From contig JWZX01002520.1 in the NCBI GenBank assembly GCA_001275005.1, positions 1 to 28,673 of the forward strand: a stretch of 28,673 bases of DNA. Direction: 5' to 3'. Positions within the stretch are counted from its first letter, which is position 1, and each line of letters starts with the position of its first letter. Of the stretch, positions 9,290-17,548 are shown piece after piece. The notes under the pieces were generated by a model. The model saw nothing but the letters and a program-made list of their open reading frames with translations, was not told the DNA's origin and ran no database searches. This DNA comes from Chrysochromulina tobinii (Eukaryota; Haptophyta; Prymnesiales; Chrysochromulinaceae). A program made the translations under genes and the position numbers.

Positions 9290-10996
9290 ATGTCGCGACC
9301 GAGCACGTGCTCGGATGCCTCGCATGTACGGCCGATAACCATCGCGCTCCGGAACAAGGCCCTGCCGCCCGACAGCCCCAATGCGTGGGTGACTCTCGAT
9401 GTCACGATGCATATGCCGCCCAACGGGCTGGGCGATGAGCCGCCGACACTCACCCCGGTGGAGCCTCCACCTCCTACGCATTGGGAGGGCACGTGGAAGG
9501 AGACTGCCCCGTTCTACGCCTCGCCAGAATCCAGGTCGGGCCGAAAACCGTTGCACGGCTCATTTTCCCGCGGGCCGAGCGCAATTTGGCGCAAGGTAGA
9601 GCTTCCGGACAGGCCACCTTTTTACTACTCGGAACAGTTTGGCATCTCCACATGGAAGCGGCCGTTGCCTCCTCCGCCGATGCACCCGATCGCCATTCCC
9701 TCGACGGATTTCAGAGCCGTGCAGCCGGAGTGGGACTTGCTCACAGACGAGGACCGGCGCAACCTCCTCTACGGGCTGCAGCGATTGAGCGAGCTCCAGG
9801 TGCCGACTGCACCGCCGCCGCCGGCGCATGGTGAGGTGGAGGAGGGGGAGGAGGGGGAGGAGGAGGAGGAGGAGGGGGGGCGGTATGGCGCTCAGGCGAG
9901 TCGGCTGCCACTGCTCTCGGTCACCGCGAAGCAGCAGGGCGCCGATCTGTTGCCAAGCGAGCCCCTGCACCTCGACGTGAACGCGATGCGGGCGCGCAAG
10001 CAATCCAAATTAGTGGAGGGCGCGGCAAGTGAGGAGGTGGCTGCCTCGAGGACGAAGCGTTTGGAGCACGCGCGGCGGACGAAGGAGCAGCTGTATGCGC
10101 TGCAGGCCAAGATGGCGGCCAAGGCAGCCGCCAAGGCGGCCACGTCCGCCGAGCGCCGTCCCGAGCGCACGCAAGAGTCGGTCGCTTCTTCAAGCGCCGT
10201 CCCGAGCGCCCCCGCTCCGAGCTTTGCGGGGGGGGCTGAGTTGATCAATCCGGCCCTGGCCGCCAAGCTGGCCGCCCTTTTTGACGAGCCGCAGCCGAAG
10301 AAGACGGAGCTGGCACCCAAGCCGCCGGACGCGCCCAAGCCGCAGAACCCGGCGCGCGCGTCCAATTTGTACGGCCCTTCCAAGCGCGTCGCTGCCTCCA
10401 TGGCTGTCCAGCCGCTCTCCTTGAAGCAGATAGAGGATCAGCTCGTCGAGAAGTGCAAGGCGCTGCGCTCGGATGAGCAGGCGCTGCACAAGCTCCGCGA
10501 CCAGATCCATCGCGAGAAGCTCGAGGTGCAGCGCGCGAAGATGCAGGCGCCCGGGTACGTGGACTTCGTGCGCGACAAGAATCCGAAAGCGGTACCCGAG
10601 TTTGCGTGGGCGCGGCGCGTGGAGCAGCTGGGCGAAAAGGCGCGGCAGCGGCGCGAGCACGAGCGCGATCATCACGAACGGTACACGCTGCTGGTTCAGG
10701 ACGAGCTGCATCGCGCCGTGGTGAGCGCGCGCGGGCGGCTGCAAGCCGATCCCCTCGGAAGCTCCGTCGGCGGGGACCCGTCGACGCTTCTGCTGCCGGG
10801 GCTCGGCTCGCCGCGCACGCCGGCGCTGCCACCGCGCAAGGGGCCGTCGACACTCAAGGCCGGGCCGGGCACAATGTACTCGAAGGAAAACGCCAAGGGC
10901 CGCGCCAGGCGGCTGGCGGCCATGCTCAACTCAAAAGCGCCGGTGCCCAGTTGGGACTTTCCTCGGCCGAGTCGTCAACAGCCTGAGGTCGCCTAG
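9290..10996 (+). CDS. WW-domain coiled-coil protein, 568 aa
   Basis: The frame is open from a GTG at 9203, but the first ATG is at 9290. A WW domain occupies about residues 97-126: Trp100 and Trp122 are 22 residues apart, with the central Tyr pair at 112-113 and Pro125 three after the second Trp (STWKRP), the canonical arrangement for binding Pro-rich ligands such as PPxY. Pro-rich stretches flank it, then an acidic Glu-rich run near 182-195 and Ala/Lys-rich helices. Two predicted coiled coils follow at about 378-418 and 438-483, then a basic C-terminus. No catalytic domain is seen, so an adaptor or scaffold role is inferred. It is divergent from the large repeat protein, which has one PPPY motif. 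Downstream, the RCC1 gene starts 145 bp after the TAG stop. Confidence 0.8.
   Translation: MSRPSTCSDASHVRPITIALRNKALPPDSPNAWVTLDVTMHMPPNGLGDEPPTLTPVEPPPPTHWEGTWKETAPFYASPESRSGRKPLHGSFSRGPSAIWRKVELPDRPPFYYSEQFGISTWKRPLPPPPMHPIAIPSTDFRAVQPEWDLLTDEDRRNLLYGLQRLSELQVPTAPPPPAHGEVEEGEEGEEEEEEGGRYGAQASRLPLLSVTAKQQGADLLPSEPLHLDVNAMRARKQSKLVEGAASEEVAASRTKRLEHARRTKEQLYALQAKMAAKAAAKAATSAERRPERTQESVASSSAVPSAPAPSFAGGAELINPALAAKLAALFDEPQPKKTELAPKPPDAPKPQNPARASNLYGPSKRVAASMAVQPLSLKQIEDQLVEKCKALRSDEQALHKLRDQIHREKLEVQRAKMQAPGYVDFVRDKNPKAVPEFAWARRVEQLGEKARQRREHERDHHERYTLLVQDELHRAVVSARGRLQADPLGSSVGGDPSTLLLPGLGSPRTPALPPRKGPSTLKAGPGTMYSKENAKGRARRLAAMLNSKAPVPSWDFPRPSRQQPEVA
9587..9664 (+). other. WW domain
   Basis: This is the segment of the preceding gene encoding the first conserved Trp through the final conserved Pro. 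Spacing W-x21-W-x2-P and the aromatic FYY block match the WW family. Confidence 0.8.
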
Positions 10997-11017
10997 TGTC
11001 ATGCCGTTCCGTGTGTG

Positions 11018-11048
11018 CTTGCTTGTTGCTTGCTTGCTTGCTTGCTTG
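11018..11048 (+). repeat. (CTTG)n microsatellite in a 5' leader
   Basis: About seven CTTG units, with one interruption, lie between the WW gene stop and the preferred start of the RCC1 gene. An upstream ATG at 11001 would translate the tract as a Leu/Cys-rich peptide that is not conserved-looking. Confidence 0.75.
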
Positions 11049-11141
11049 TGTGTGCGATCACTTACTGCATCGTTCGCTTCGCACCCGCGTCGTTCCGATC
11101 ACTTCAACTTTTGTGTTCTATCGCGGGTCCTCCCGCGAAAA

Positions 11142-13241
11142 ATGTCGCAAGCGTTCAGTCACCAGTTCGTGCCGGATGACGAGGGGCTTTTCTGCCTCTT
11201 CTGCGGCCGCACGGCTGCCGAGCACGGCGACCGCGGCGCCCAGGCGGCCGGAGGCCGAGCGCTCACGCTCGCTCGAAACGCACCCGCGGACATTGGCGCG
11301 GTTGTCGACGAGGAGGATGACTGGGATGCCATCCAGCAGGAGCTCAAGAAGCTCACGCGGAAGTGCCAGCAGGAGTCGGAGGCGAGGGAGAAGGCGGAAA
11401 TATTGCTCTCCGAGATGAAGAACGCGTTCGAGAAGCTGCGGGAGGACGTCGGCGGAATTCGCACCTGGGGCCAAAATTCTGATCGGCAGCTCGGCCACTA
11501 CGATACCGGCAAGCCGTCGCTCGTCGAGATCCGCGGCGTTCTGCGTCAGATCTCGTGCGGCGGCGCGCACACGGCAGCGCTCACCGATGATGGCCAGCTG
11601 TACATCTGGGGGCGCGGCAACGAGGGTCAGCTTGGGCTGGGCGACTACCGGCCACGCACGGTCCCTGCGCTGCTCAAGACGCTGGGCGACCCCTCCAAGG
11701 GGACGACGGTGCTGCAGGTGGCGTGCGGCCTCTCGCACACGATTGCGCTCGTCGACAATGGCGATGTGTACACGTGGGGCGCCAACGACGAGATGCAACT
11801 CGGCCTCGGCGCCACATTCGGACGCAAGGTCAACCGTCCCGAGCTAGTGGCCGAGCTGGGCAACAAGGGCGTGCTCCGCGTGGCGGCGGGGAAGAACTTT
11901 TCGATGGCGCTCACCGAGAGCGGTGACGTGTACAGCTGGGGCGCCGGCAGCGCGCTGCAACTCGGCCATGGCTCGAAATCGAATGAGGAAGTGCCACGTA
12001 TCATCGAGACGCTTCGCGACGTTCGCAAGCTCGGAGGGGGCTCAAGTGCGGAGCATGCTGCGGCGCTGGTGCCCGACCAGGGCATTGGGGACGCCGACGA
12101 TGAGGGGGGCGATGAGCTGTACGAGGCCGAGGACCACCTCGACAAGGCGCGTGGCCGGCGTGAGGATGCATTGCGCGCGATGCGTGCTGACATCGAAGGG
12201 CTGCAGCTGCAGCTGCATAAGCTTGAGGCGAAGCTGACTGGTCCGGGCGTCAACGATTCCGAAGCGAGTCGGCTGCACACGCTGCGCGAGGCGATGAAGG
12301 GCGAGGTGTCCGAGCTCGAGATCCTGCTCACCGCCAAGGCGCAGCTCTCCGAGAGTATGGCGCTCCTCAACAAGCACAAGACCAACGATTTCCGCACCTC
12401 GATGCTGATGAAGTGGTCTCGCGGCGGCGCTGCCGGCGACGGCGGCGGCGGCGCGGAACGGCGCGTCGACGTGGGGGATGGGGGCGGCTTCACGCCGCGC
12501 ACGATGTCCCGCAAGCAGACGGAGCTCAAGCAAATGCAAGGGGATCGGCAGATGATGCTTCGCGAGCTGCGCGACATTGATGAGCAGCTCGAGCAGATCG
12601 AGATCGAGAAGGCACGGCTGGAAGAGGCTCTGGACGAGGATGCGGACATCACCGAGGCGCTGGATGAGCTGCGCGAGCAGCTCGGCCACTCGAAGAAGGA
12701 GAAGCTCTCGCAGATGCAGCTGCTCGAGCAGTCCGAGCGCGCTCTTGCTGCTGAGCTTGGAGTTGCCCTGGACGGTGCTGGTGGAGCACCCGCCGAGGCG
12801 CCAAAGATGGGTGGAGCTCGTGCCGGCGGTGCTCGTGCCGGCGGTGCAGGCGTGGGAGGAGCCGACGGCGCCGGCGCAGGCGGTGGGCTCGACGCTGGCA
12901 CCCTCAGCTTCATGCGCACCGTCGGCGGGTTGTGGAAGAAGCTCGAGGCTTCATCCATTGAGCGCATCAACGTCGGGCAGCAGGAGGCGCTCGGTGTGAA
13001 GGATCTGCTCAAGCTCTCGAACGTGGCCATCGACGCGGTCGCGGCGGAGGTGAAGCGCGCCGCGGCAGCGCGCACCACATCCGACGGCGAGCTCTCCGGT
13101 CTGCTCTACGACCTCATCCTCGATGCGTGCTCCGCACGCAAACGGCTGAACGACTACACCGAGGGCCTGCTTTCACAGACTGCACAGCGGTTGGACCTGT
13201 ACAAGGCGCAGGCGCAGGCGCAGGCGCAGGCGCGTAAGTAG
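11142..13241 (+). CDS. RCC1-repeat coiled-coil protein, 699 aa
   Basis: The frame has an earlier ATG at 11001, but that leader crosses a CTTG microsatellite; ATG 11142 has A at -3 and begins a more protein-like sequence, so I prefer it. Residues about 7-28 contain GLFCLFCG followed by an EH, a possible small zinc-binding knuckle. A coiled coil spans about 60-103. Four RCC1-type repeats follow (about 105-309), each with the W-G-x(n)-Q-L-G signature: TWGQNSDRQLG, IWGRGNEGQLG, TWGANDEMQLG, SWGAGSALQLG. Classical RCC1 propellers have seven blades, so this is short. Long coiled coils cover roughly 325-410 and 455-540, then a Gly/Ala spacer, a helical region and an Ala-Gln run at the end. RCC1 domains mediate GEF, chromatin or cytoskeletal contacts; which applies here is unknown. 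Confidence 0.88.
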   Translation: MSQAFSHQFVPDDEGLFCLFCGRTAAEHGDRGAQAAGGRALTLARNAPADIGAVVDEEDDWDAIQQELKKLTRKCQQESEAREKAEILLSEMKNAFEKLREDVGGIRTWGQNSDRQLGHYDTGKPSLVEIRGVLRQISCGGAHTAALTDDGQLYIWGRGNEGQLGLGDYRPRTVPALLKTLGDPSKGTTVLQVACGLSHTIALVDNGDVYTWGANDEMQLGLGATFGRKVNRPELVAELGNKGVLRVAAGKNFSMALTESGDVYSWGAGSALQLGHGSKSNEEVPRIIETLRDVRKLGGGSSAEHAAALVPDQGIGDADDEGGDELYEAEDHLDKARGRREDALRAMRADIEGLQLQLHKLEAKLTGPGVNDSEASRLHTLREAMKGEVSELEILLTAKAQLSESMALLNKHKTNDFRTSMLMKWSRGGAAGDGGGGAERRVDVGDGGGFTPRTMSRKQTELKQMQGDRQMMLRELRDIDEQLEQIEIEKARLEEALDEDADITEALDELREQLGHSKKEKLSQMQLLEQSERALAAELGVALDGAGGAPAEAPKMGGARAGGARAGGAGVGGADGAGAGGGLDAGTLSFMRTVGGLWKKLEASSIERINVGQQEALGVKDLLKLSNVAIDAVAAEVKRAAAARTTSDGELSGLLYDLILDACSARKRLNDYTEGLLSQTAQRLDLYKAQAQAQAQARK

Positions 13242-13565
13242 GAGTGCGCCTGCCTGCCGTGGCGTGGGGTGGGGCGGATTGTCGAGGGACACCCCGGACT
13301 CAGTCTTTGGATGCGTTCTCAATCGACTTCGGCCTTGTCAATCCACAATCGATGCGAATCCGGCACGAATGTGTATAATGTAATGGCAGCCTTACGACGC
13401 TGCAAATTACACCTTAAGTTTCCGGTCAAAAGACACCGCCGGGAGCCGGGGACCAACAAGTAAGTTTGACAGCCTATAGCCCTAGCGTAGCTGCACTATC
13501 AATAAACGATGTCGAACTCGAGTCTCTGCTCCGTCGTCATGACCTCATGTGACTCTATCTTCTGC
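13242..13565. other. Convergent intergenic region with candidate poly(A) signal
   Basis: 324 bp lie between two facing stop codons and must hold both 3' ends. AATAAA occurs on the plus strand at 13501-13506, about 260 bp after the RCC1 gene stop, and TGTAAT near 13378. No gene is visible; a 64-codon ORF here has no protein character. Confidence 0.45.
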
Positions 13566-14747
13566 TCAGATCATGTAGAGGAGCTTGCCCTTGCTCTTGC
13601 CCTCCTCAAGGTACTTATGGCCCGCGACGGCGTCGCTCAGCGCAAAGGTCTTGTCGATGCCCACCTTAAGGTCGCCAGACTGGATCCAGCCAAAGACCTC
13701 GTCGGCGCGCATCATGAGCTCAGCGCGCGTGGTCACGTAGTCGAGCAGCTTGGGACGCGTCATGAACAGGCTCTTCTTAATGAGCTTGATGGGCGGGAAG
13801 GCGGGCACCGGGCCCGAGGCGTTGCCAAAGGTGACGAAGATGCCGCGACGGTCGAGGGAGTCGATCGAAATATCCATCGTCGATGCCCCGATGCCGTCGA
13901 TGACGCACTTGACGCCCTGGCCGCCTGTGATCTCCATCACCTTCGCCACGATGTCGACAGACTTGTAGTCTTCGTACGGTGTGCCTGGCATGCAGCCAGT
14001 CACGATCAGCTCATCCACGCCCGTGGCCGCGCCAACGTCTTCCTTGCCCTTCGGGCACGTGCCGATCACCTTGTACCCCTTGAGCTTCGCCATCTGTGCG
14101 GCCCACTGGCACGTGCCGCCAGCCACGCCGTGGATCAACATCCACTCGCCCGGCTTGACGAGACCCGCATGCGCGTGGTTCGTCAGGTAGTGTGCCGTGA
14201 AGCCCTGCGTCATGCATGCCACCGCCGCCTCGAGCGACACACCGTCGGGCACGTTGACCACCTTGGCAGCCGGCACGGCCGTATACTCGCAGTAGGTGCC
14301 AAGTACCGAGTACGCGACGCGCTGCCCAACAGCGAGGCCCTCGGCCGCCGCCTTGGGGGTCACCTGGACGATGATGCCTCCGCCCTCCTGGCCCGAGATG
14401 AACGGGAGCGCCTGCGTGTACGCGGGGCCACCCTTGCGGAAGTACGTATCGATGAAGTTGATGCCAGTGAACTCGTTCTTGACAAGCACCTGCCCGTCAG
14501 TCACCTTGGGCGTGGGGAAGTTGGTCTCAAATTTCAGATTTTCAGCCGGACCATTCTCCCGCACAACCACCGCCTTCATCGTCGGCGGCAGCGCCGTGGA
14601 CATGGCGCGCCGGGAAGACGAGCCGGAATTGAGGCCGTTCATGGCAGGTTGTGCGGCAAGCTGCATGAGCGCGCGGATTGGAGACGGTTGCCGCCACGTG
14701 ACGCGCTGCGCGATGGACGTGAACATCCGGCGACGGTCCGTCGGCAT
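13566..14747 (-). CDS. NADPH:quinone oxidoreductase-like MDR enzyme, organelle-targeted, 393 aa
   Basis: The core from Met57 (MKAVVV) to the C-terminus is the zinc-free quinone reductase (zeta-crystallin) branch of the medium-chain dehydrogenase/reductase superfamily: GINFIDTYFRKGG at about 95-107, SGQEGGGII at 118-126, and the Rossmann segment at 206-230. This family uses NADPH to reduce quinones or activated alkenes. The usual AxxGGVG loop reads VAGGTC here, with Cys213 in place of the last Gly. Residues 1-56 are Arg/Ser-rich and nearly free of acidic residues, like a mitochondrial presequence; Met8 is an alternative start. The gene lies 74 bp downstream of the RraA-family gene on the same strand, and is convergent with the RCC1 gene. 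Confidence 0.92.
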   Translation of the reverse strand: MPTDRRRMFTSIAQRVTWRQPSPIRALMQLAAQPAMNGLNSGSSSRRAMSTALPPTMKAVVVRENGPAENLKFETNFPTPKVTDGQVLVKNEFTGINFIDTYFRKGGPAYTQALPFISGQEGGGIIVQVTPKAAAEGLAVGQRVAYSVLGTYCEYTAVPAAKVVNVPDGVSLEAAVACMTQGFTAHYLTNHAHAGLVKPGEWMLIHGVAGGTCQWAAQMAKLKGYKVIGTCPKGKEDVGAATGVDELIVTGCMPGTPYEDYKSVDIVAKVMEITGGQGVKCVIDGIGASTMDISIDSLDRRGIFVTFGNASGPVPAFPPIKLIKKSLFMTRPKLLDYVTTRAELMMRADEVFGWIQSGDLKVGIDKTFALSDAVAGHKYLEEGKSKGKLLYMI

Positions 14748-14821
14748 TGCGTTGAGACGAGGGACGAATTTTGTGTGACGAACCCGGTTTTCCTGTGAAT
14801 AACGGAACCGTCAACACAACC

Positions 14822-15700
14822 TCACCGGGCCTTCGCCAACCCCGGGAAAGGTTCGAAGACGACGCCTTTGGAGGTGAGCAGCTGGCCGAGTGGCGAGTCG
14901 GGTTTGATCGGCGGCTTGAACGGGTAGAACTTGCCAGGGGAGCCTGGGTTCTTGATGAGCTCTTCCTTGATGATGACCTCGATGGCCTCGCGCCCGTGCG
15001 CTATGTCGTAGACCTGCTGCGCGTGCGACGCGGGCACGCAAACAACACCATCCTGATCCCCGATGATCGCGTCACCAGGGCGCACAGCCACCCTGCCGCA
15101 GCTGATGACGCCGTTGCACTCCCAGGGCTGCATGGCGGCGGGCCCCTGCTTTGGCGTGGTGGAGTACGAGAAGACGGGGAAGCCGTAGTTGAGCAGCTCG
15201 TCCGTGTCGCGCACCGACCCGTCAGTCACCAGCCCACCCACCTGCCGCTGCTTCAGTCGGAGGAACTTGATGTCCCCGCCCACTGACTCCCATGGGCCGA
15301 CGGACGCCATCACTAGGACCTCGTTCGGGCCACACCTCTCGAAGGCCTCATACTCGGGCGACTCTGTCCCGGACGGCTTATCCATCGCAATGTCCGGCCG
15401 CTGCGGCACGAAGCGCAGTGTCACCGCGCGTCCAGCACACTTCATGCCTGCGCGGAGAGGTCGAGCGCCCTCGATGAAGGCAGTCGGCCAGCCCAGGACC
15501 CAAAGGCCATCGATGAGCGCCTGCGTCGATAGGGTGTTGAGCTTATCGAGGAGCTCATCCGAGACGGTCGTTGCGGCCGCCGCCGGCCCTAGCGCCATCG
15601 AGCGTACCCACTGCTGCTTAGCGGCCACCGGCACGAAATGGCTTGCCGCGGCGGCCGCCAGCGGTCGCGCCACTGCAGAGCGAATGGCACAAATGAGCAT
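14822..15700 (-). CDS. RraA/HMG-CHA aldolase family protein, organelle-targeted, 292 aa
   Basis: The open frame begins at a GTG (15853); the first ATG is at 15700. The signature of the RraA family (4-hydroxy-4-methyl-2-oxoglutarate aldolase; older annotation dimethylmenaquinone methyltransferase-like) is clear: GGLVTDGSVRD with Arg164-Asp165 as the metal/substrate-binding pair, PVFSYSTTPKQG, and GDQDGVVCVP. In the enzyme branch the reaction splits hydroxy-methyl-oxoglutarate into two pyruvates; in the E. coli RraA branch the protein inhibits RNase E. The R-D pair favours an enzymatic fold, but the substrate cannot be assigned. The first about 35 residues (Ala/Arg/Ser, no acid) look like a mitochondrial or plastid presequence. 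It is divergent from the SERF-like gene (225 bp) and in tandem with the quinone reductase gene. Confidence 0.88.
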   Translation of the reverse strand: MLICAIRSAVARPLAAAAASHFVPVAAKQQWVRSMALGPAAAATTVSDELLDKLNTLSTQALIDGLWVLGWPTAFIEGARPLRAGMKCAGRAVTLRFVPQRPDIAMDKPSGTESPEYEAFERCGPNEVLVMASVGPWESVGGDIKFLRLKQRQVGGLVTDGSVRDTDELLNYGFPVFSYSTTPKQGPAAMQPWECNGVISCGRVAVRPGDAIIGDQDGVVCVPASHAQQVYDIAHGREAIEVIIKEELIKNPGSPGKFYPFKPPIKPDSPLGQLLTSKGVVFEPFPGLAKAR

Positions 15701-15925
15701 GGGTCTTATCCTGCGATGGGAGCAGGAGATTGAGCAGTGGAAAGGGCGGCCATGAGCGTCGGAAACCAGGGGAGATGCCGGGAAAGCTTGGCGAGATATG
15801 TCCCCAGACCGTGTCCGATATTCGGTCGTAGGTCTTCTCTGTTCTCGTTTCACTGTTTAAGGCCTTTAACAAGTGTGACCACGAAAAGTCGAGCCGAGAA
15901 CACGAGAGCACGAGGTCCGGCGAGC
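15701..15925. promoter_or_regulatory. Bidirectional intergenic region (RraA / SERF-like)
   Basis: 225 bp lie between divergent ATGs. Near 15855-15871 there is a near-palindromic AT-flanked AAGGCCTT core, the most AT-rich spot of the interval. The promoter role is inferred from gene arrangement. Confidence 0.4.
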
Positions 15926-16786
15926 ATGGCGCGCGGCCTAGCTCGCGAGCAATCCAAGGCGAAGAACGAAAAGGCTCAGCAGAATGCGAACAAAGGCAAC
16001 CAGGAGGGGCTCTCCGCCGCGGCTCGCGCCGAGCGTGATGCAGCCAAGCTGCAGGAGAAGCAGGCGGCCAATGCCGCCAAGAAGGCGGAGCTCCTCGCTA
16101 CACAAGGCTCGGAAGCGTTGGCCAAGCTGGAAGCGGAGGCTGCTGCGAAGCGCCAGGCGCACAAAGAGCGCCAGTTGAATTCTACGCAGGTGGCCAAGGC
16201 GAACGCGTCGAACGCGGCGCATATCGTTCGCACGATCCCGATTTCGGGTGCTTCCGCTGCCGCCGCCGCGGGCTCGAGCGTCGGGAAGAAGAAGATGACC
16301 CCGGAGGAGAAGATCAAGGCGGCGGCCGCAGCGGCAGCACTGGCGGCGATCGGGGGGCAGCCGAAGAAGAAAGAGAAGAAGAAGAAGGAGGAGGAGGAAG
16401 CCGGGCCGTCGTCGTCTGCGGCCGCAGAGGAGGAGGCAGAGCCGGAGGAGGCAGAGCCGGAGGAGGACGAAGAGGCGGGCGGTGAGGACGGAGCGGATCC
16501 GATGGACGAGGAGGACGAGGATGACGAGAAGGCGGGCGCAGAAGAGGAGCCGGAAGAGGTGGACATGTCGCTGTACGCGCGCGCGCCGGCGACGGAGGAG
16601 GAGTCGGCCAAGCGCGCAGTCTGGGCTGCCACTGCCAAAGCTTCCGCTGAGAAGGCCGAGGCGGCGGCGGAGGCCGCCCGCAAGCAGAAACAATTCGACG
16701 ACGTGAAGACAGCGATCGCAGCGGCCAAGGACGCAAAAATCTCGGTGGCCGACTTCCAGGTGCTGCTGACGGCCGCGGGCCACTGA
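15926..16786 (+). CDS. SERF/4F5-like N-terminus with acidic Lys/Ala/Glu-rich extension, 286 aa
   Basis: The frame opens at a GTG (15737); ATG 15926 has A at -3 and G at +4 and starts the recognisable family motif. Residues 1-60 match the SERF/4F5 pattern: MARG at the start, alternating Lys/Asn/Gln, then GLSAAARAERDAAKLQEKQ. Known SERF proteins are about 60-80 residues, highly charged, and modulate amyloid aggregation and bind RNA. Here a much longer tail follows: a KKK/Ala segment with MTPEEKIKAAAAAAAL, a KKKEKKKKEEEE block near 146-157, an acidic stretch (about 160-212), then a helical Ala-rich C-terminus ending VADFQVLLTAAGH. No membrane segment or enzyme motif is seen. Likely soluble and largely disordered. 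Function of the fusion-like tail is unknown. Confidence 0.82.
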   Translation: MARGLAREQSKAKNEKAQQNANKGNQEGLSAAARAERDAAKLQEKQAANAAKKAELLATQGSEALAKLEAEAAAKRQAHKERQLNSTQVAKANASNAAHIVRTIPISGASAAAAAGSSVGKKKMTPEEKIKAAAAAAALAAIGGQPKKKEKKKKEEEEAGPSSSAAAEEEAEPEEAEPEEDEEAGGEDGADPMDEEDEDDEKAGAEEEPEEVDMSLYARAPATEEESAKRAVWAATAKASAEKAEAAAEAARKQKQFDDVKTAIAAAKDAKISVADFQVLLTAAGH

Positions 16787-17548
16787 GGGGCGCCACTTAG
16801 GGGCCACTGCGGTCCTTTTTGGAGCGGCCGAGCGCTCCCGCCCCTCTGAGTCAGAGGTGGCGAGCGCCATGCTGCGAGGGGCCCAAGAGCCGTCCCTCGG
16901 GCACCAGAGAGATCGCACGTCAACGCGCGTGTGAACAAGGTTCATCTTGTACGAAGCGCCCGGTATGGTCACTGGAGGAATGCACGCATGCCGAGTCGAG
17001 AGGAGTGCAAGTTAGTGTACACGTGTGTGTGTGTGATCCTGTGTGCCATTAGAAGCGGGAAGCAGTCTGACCCCAGATTGGCATTTTATTGCACAGTGAG
17101 CACCTCGTCCAAGACCGTCTACACGGGGCAGTCTAAACGGTAACGGAGTCTACGGCCACACACCGCCGCTCTCACCCCACCCCGCGCCTACGGGCGGGGG
17201 CCTAGCGCCTGCCGTCGCCGCGCTCCAGCACCGCGGCGGAGCGTCGCGCCGCGTCGGCACAGTGGCCATGCGGTGCCGACTACACTCACTACACTCGTCA
17301 AAAGGCGAGGTGTACTAGGGGCGGCTATACCCGGGCCTGCCCAAGCCCCTGCCTGCTCACGCCAGGCGTCCCGAGTCGGTTTTCCTCCCGGCCGCGGCCG
17401 TCCTGCACAGCCGCACTTCGCACCCGCTGCGGCGCTGCCCAGTCTCGCTGCTCGTCCGTACATCGTGCCCCAGCCATCTTCCGTGCCCTCTTTGCCATCC
17501 CGAGCCGCACCCTGCCGAAACGCCGCCACGTGTGAGCCTACGTTTCCT
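16787..17548. other. Convergent 762-bp intergenic region
   Basis: The region lies between the SERF-like stop and the coiled-coil gene stop. A GT-rich run lies near 17018-17045. TTTATT at 17085-17090 gives AATAAA on the minus strand, a possible poly(A) signal for the coiled-coil gene about 460 bp past its stop. Short ORFs here (for example 16931-17143) begin with GTG and lack protein character. No RNA gene recognised. Confidence 0.45.

Noticed and set aside
11001-11141. Signal-peptide-like extension of the RCC1 protein
   Set aside because: The Leu/Cys-rich stretch is the translation of a CTTG microsatellite; ATG 11142 has better context and a protein-like start.
11645-13078. 477-codon minus-strand ORF antisense to the RCC1 gene
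   Set aside because: Ser/Ala-rich shadow; the plus strand has unmistakable RCC1 repeats.
13509-14798. 429-codon plus-strand ORF opposite the quinone reductase
   Set aside because: His/Arg/Asp-rich shadow of a well-recognised enzyme on the minus strand.
14700-14835. Intron (GTGAGG ... CACAG) fusing RraA to the quinone reductase
   Set aside because: Joining these sites reads the downstream gene out of frame.
15701-15853. N-terminal extension of the RraA ORF
   Set aside because: It begins with GTG; the first ATG at 15700 opens directly into a presequence-like segment.
15938-16972. Long minus-strand ORFs opposite the SERF-like gene
   Set aside because: Leu/Arg- or Ser-rich complement of Lys/Glu/Ala codons; the plus frame has the SERF motif and a good start.
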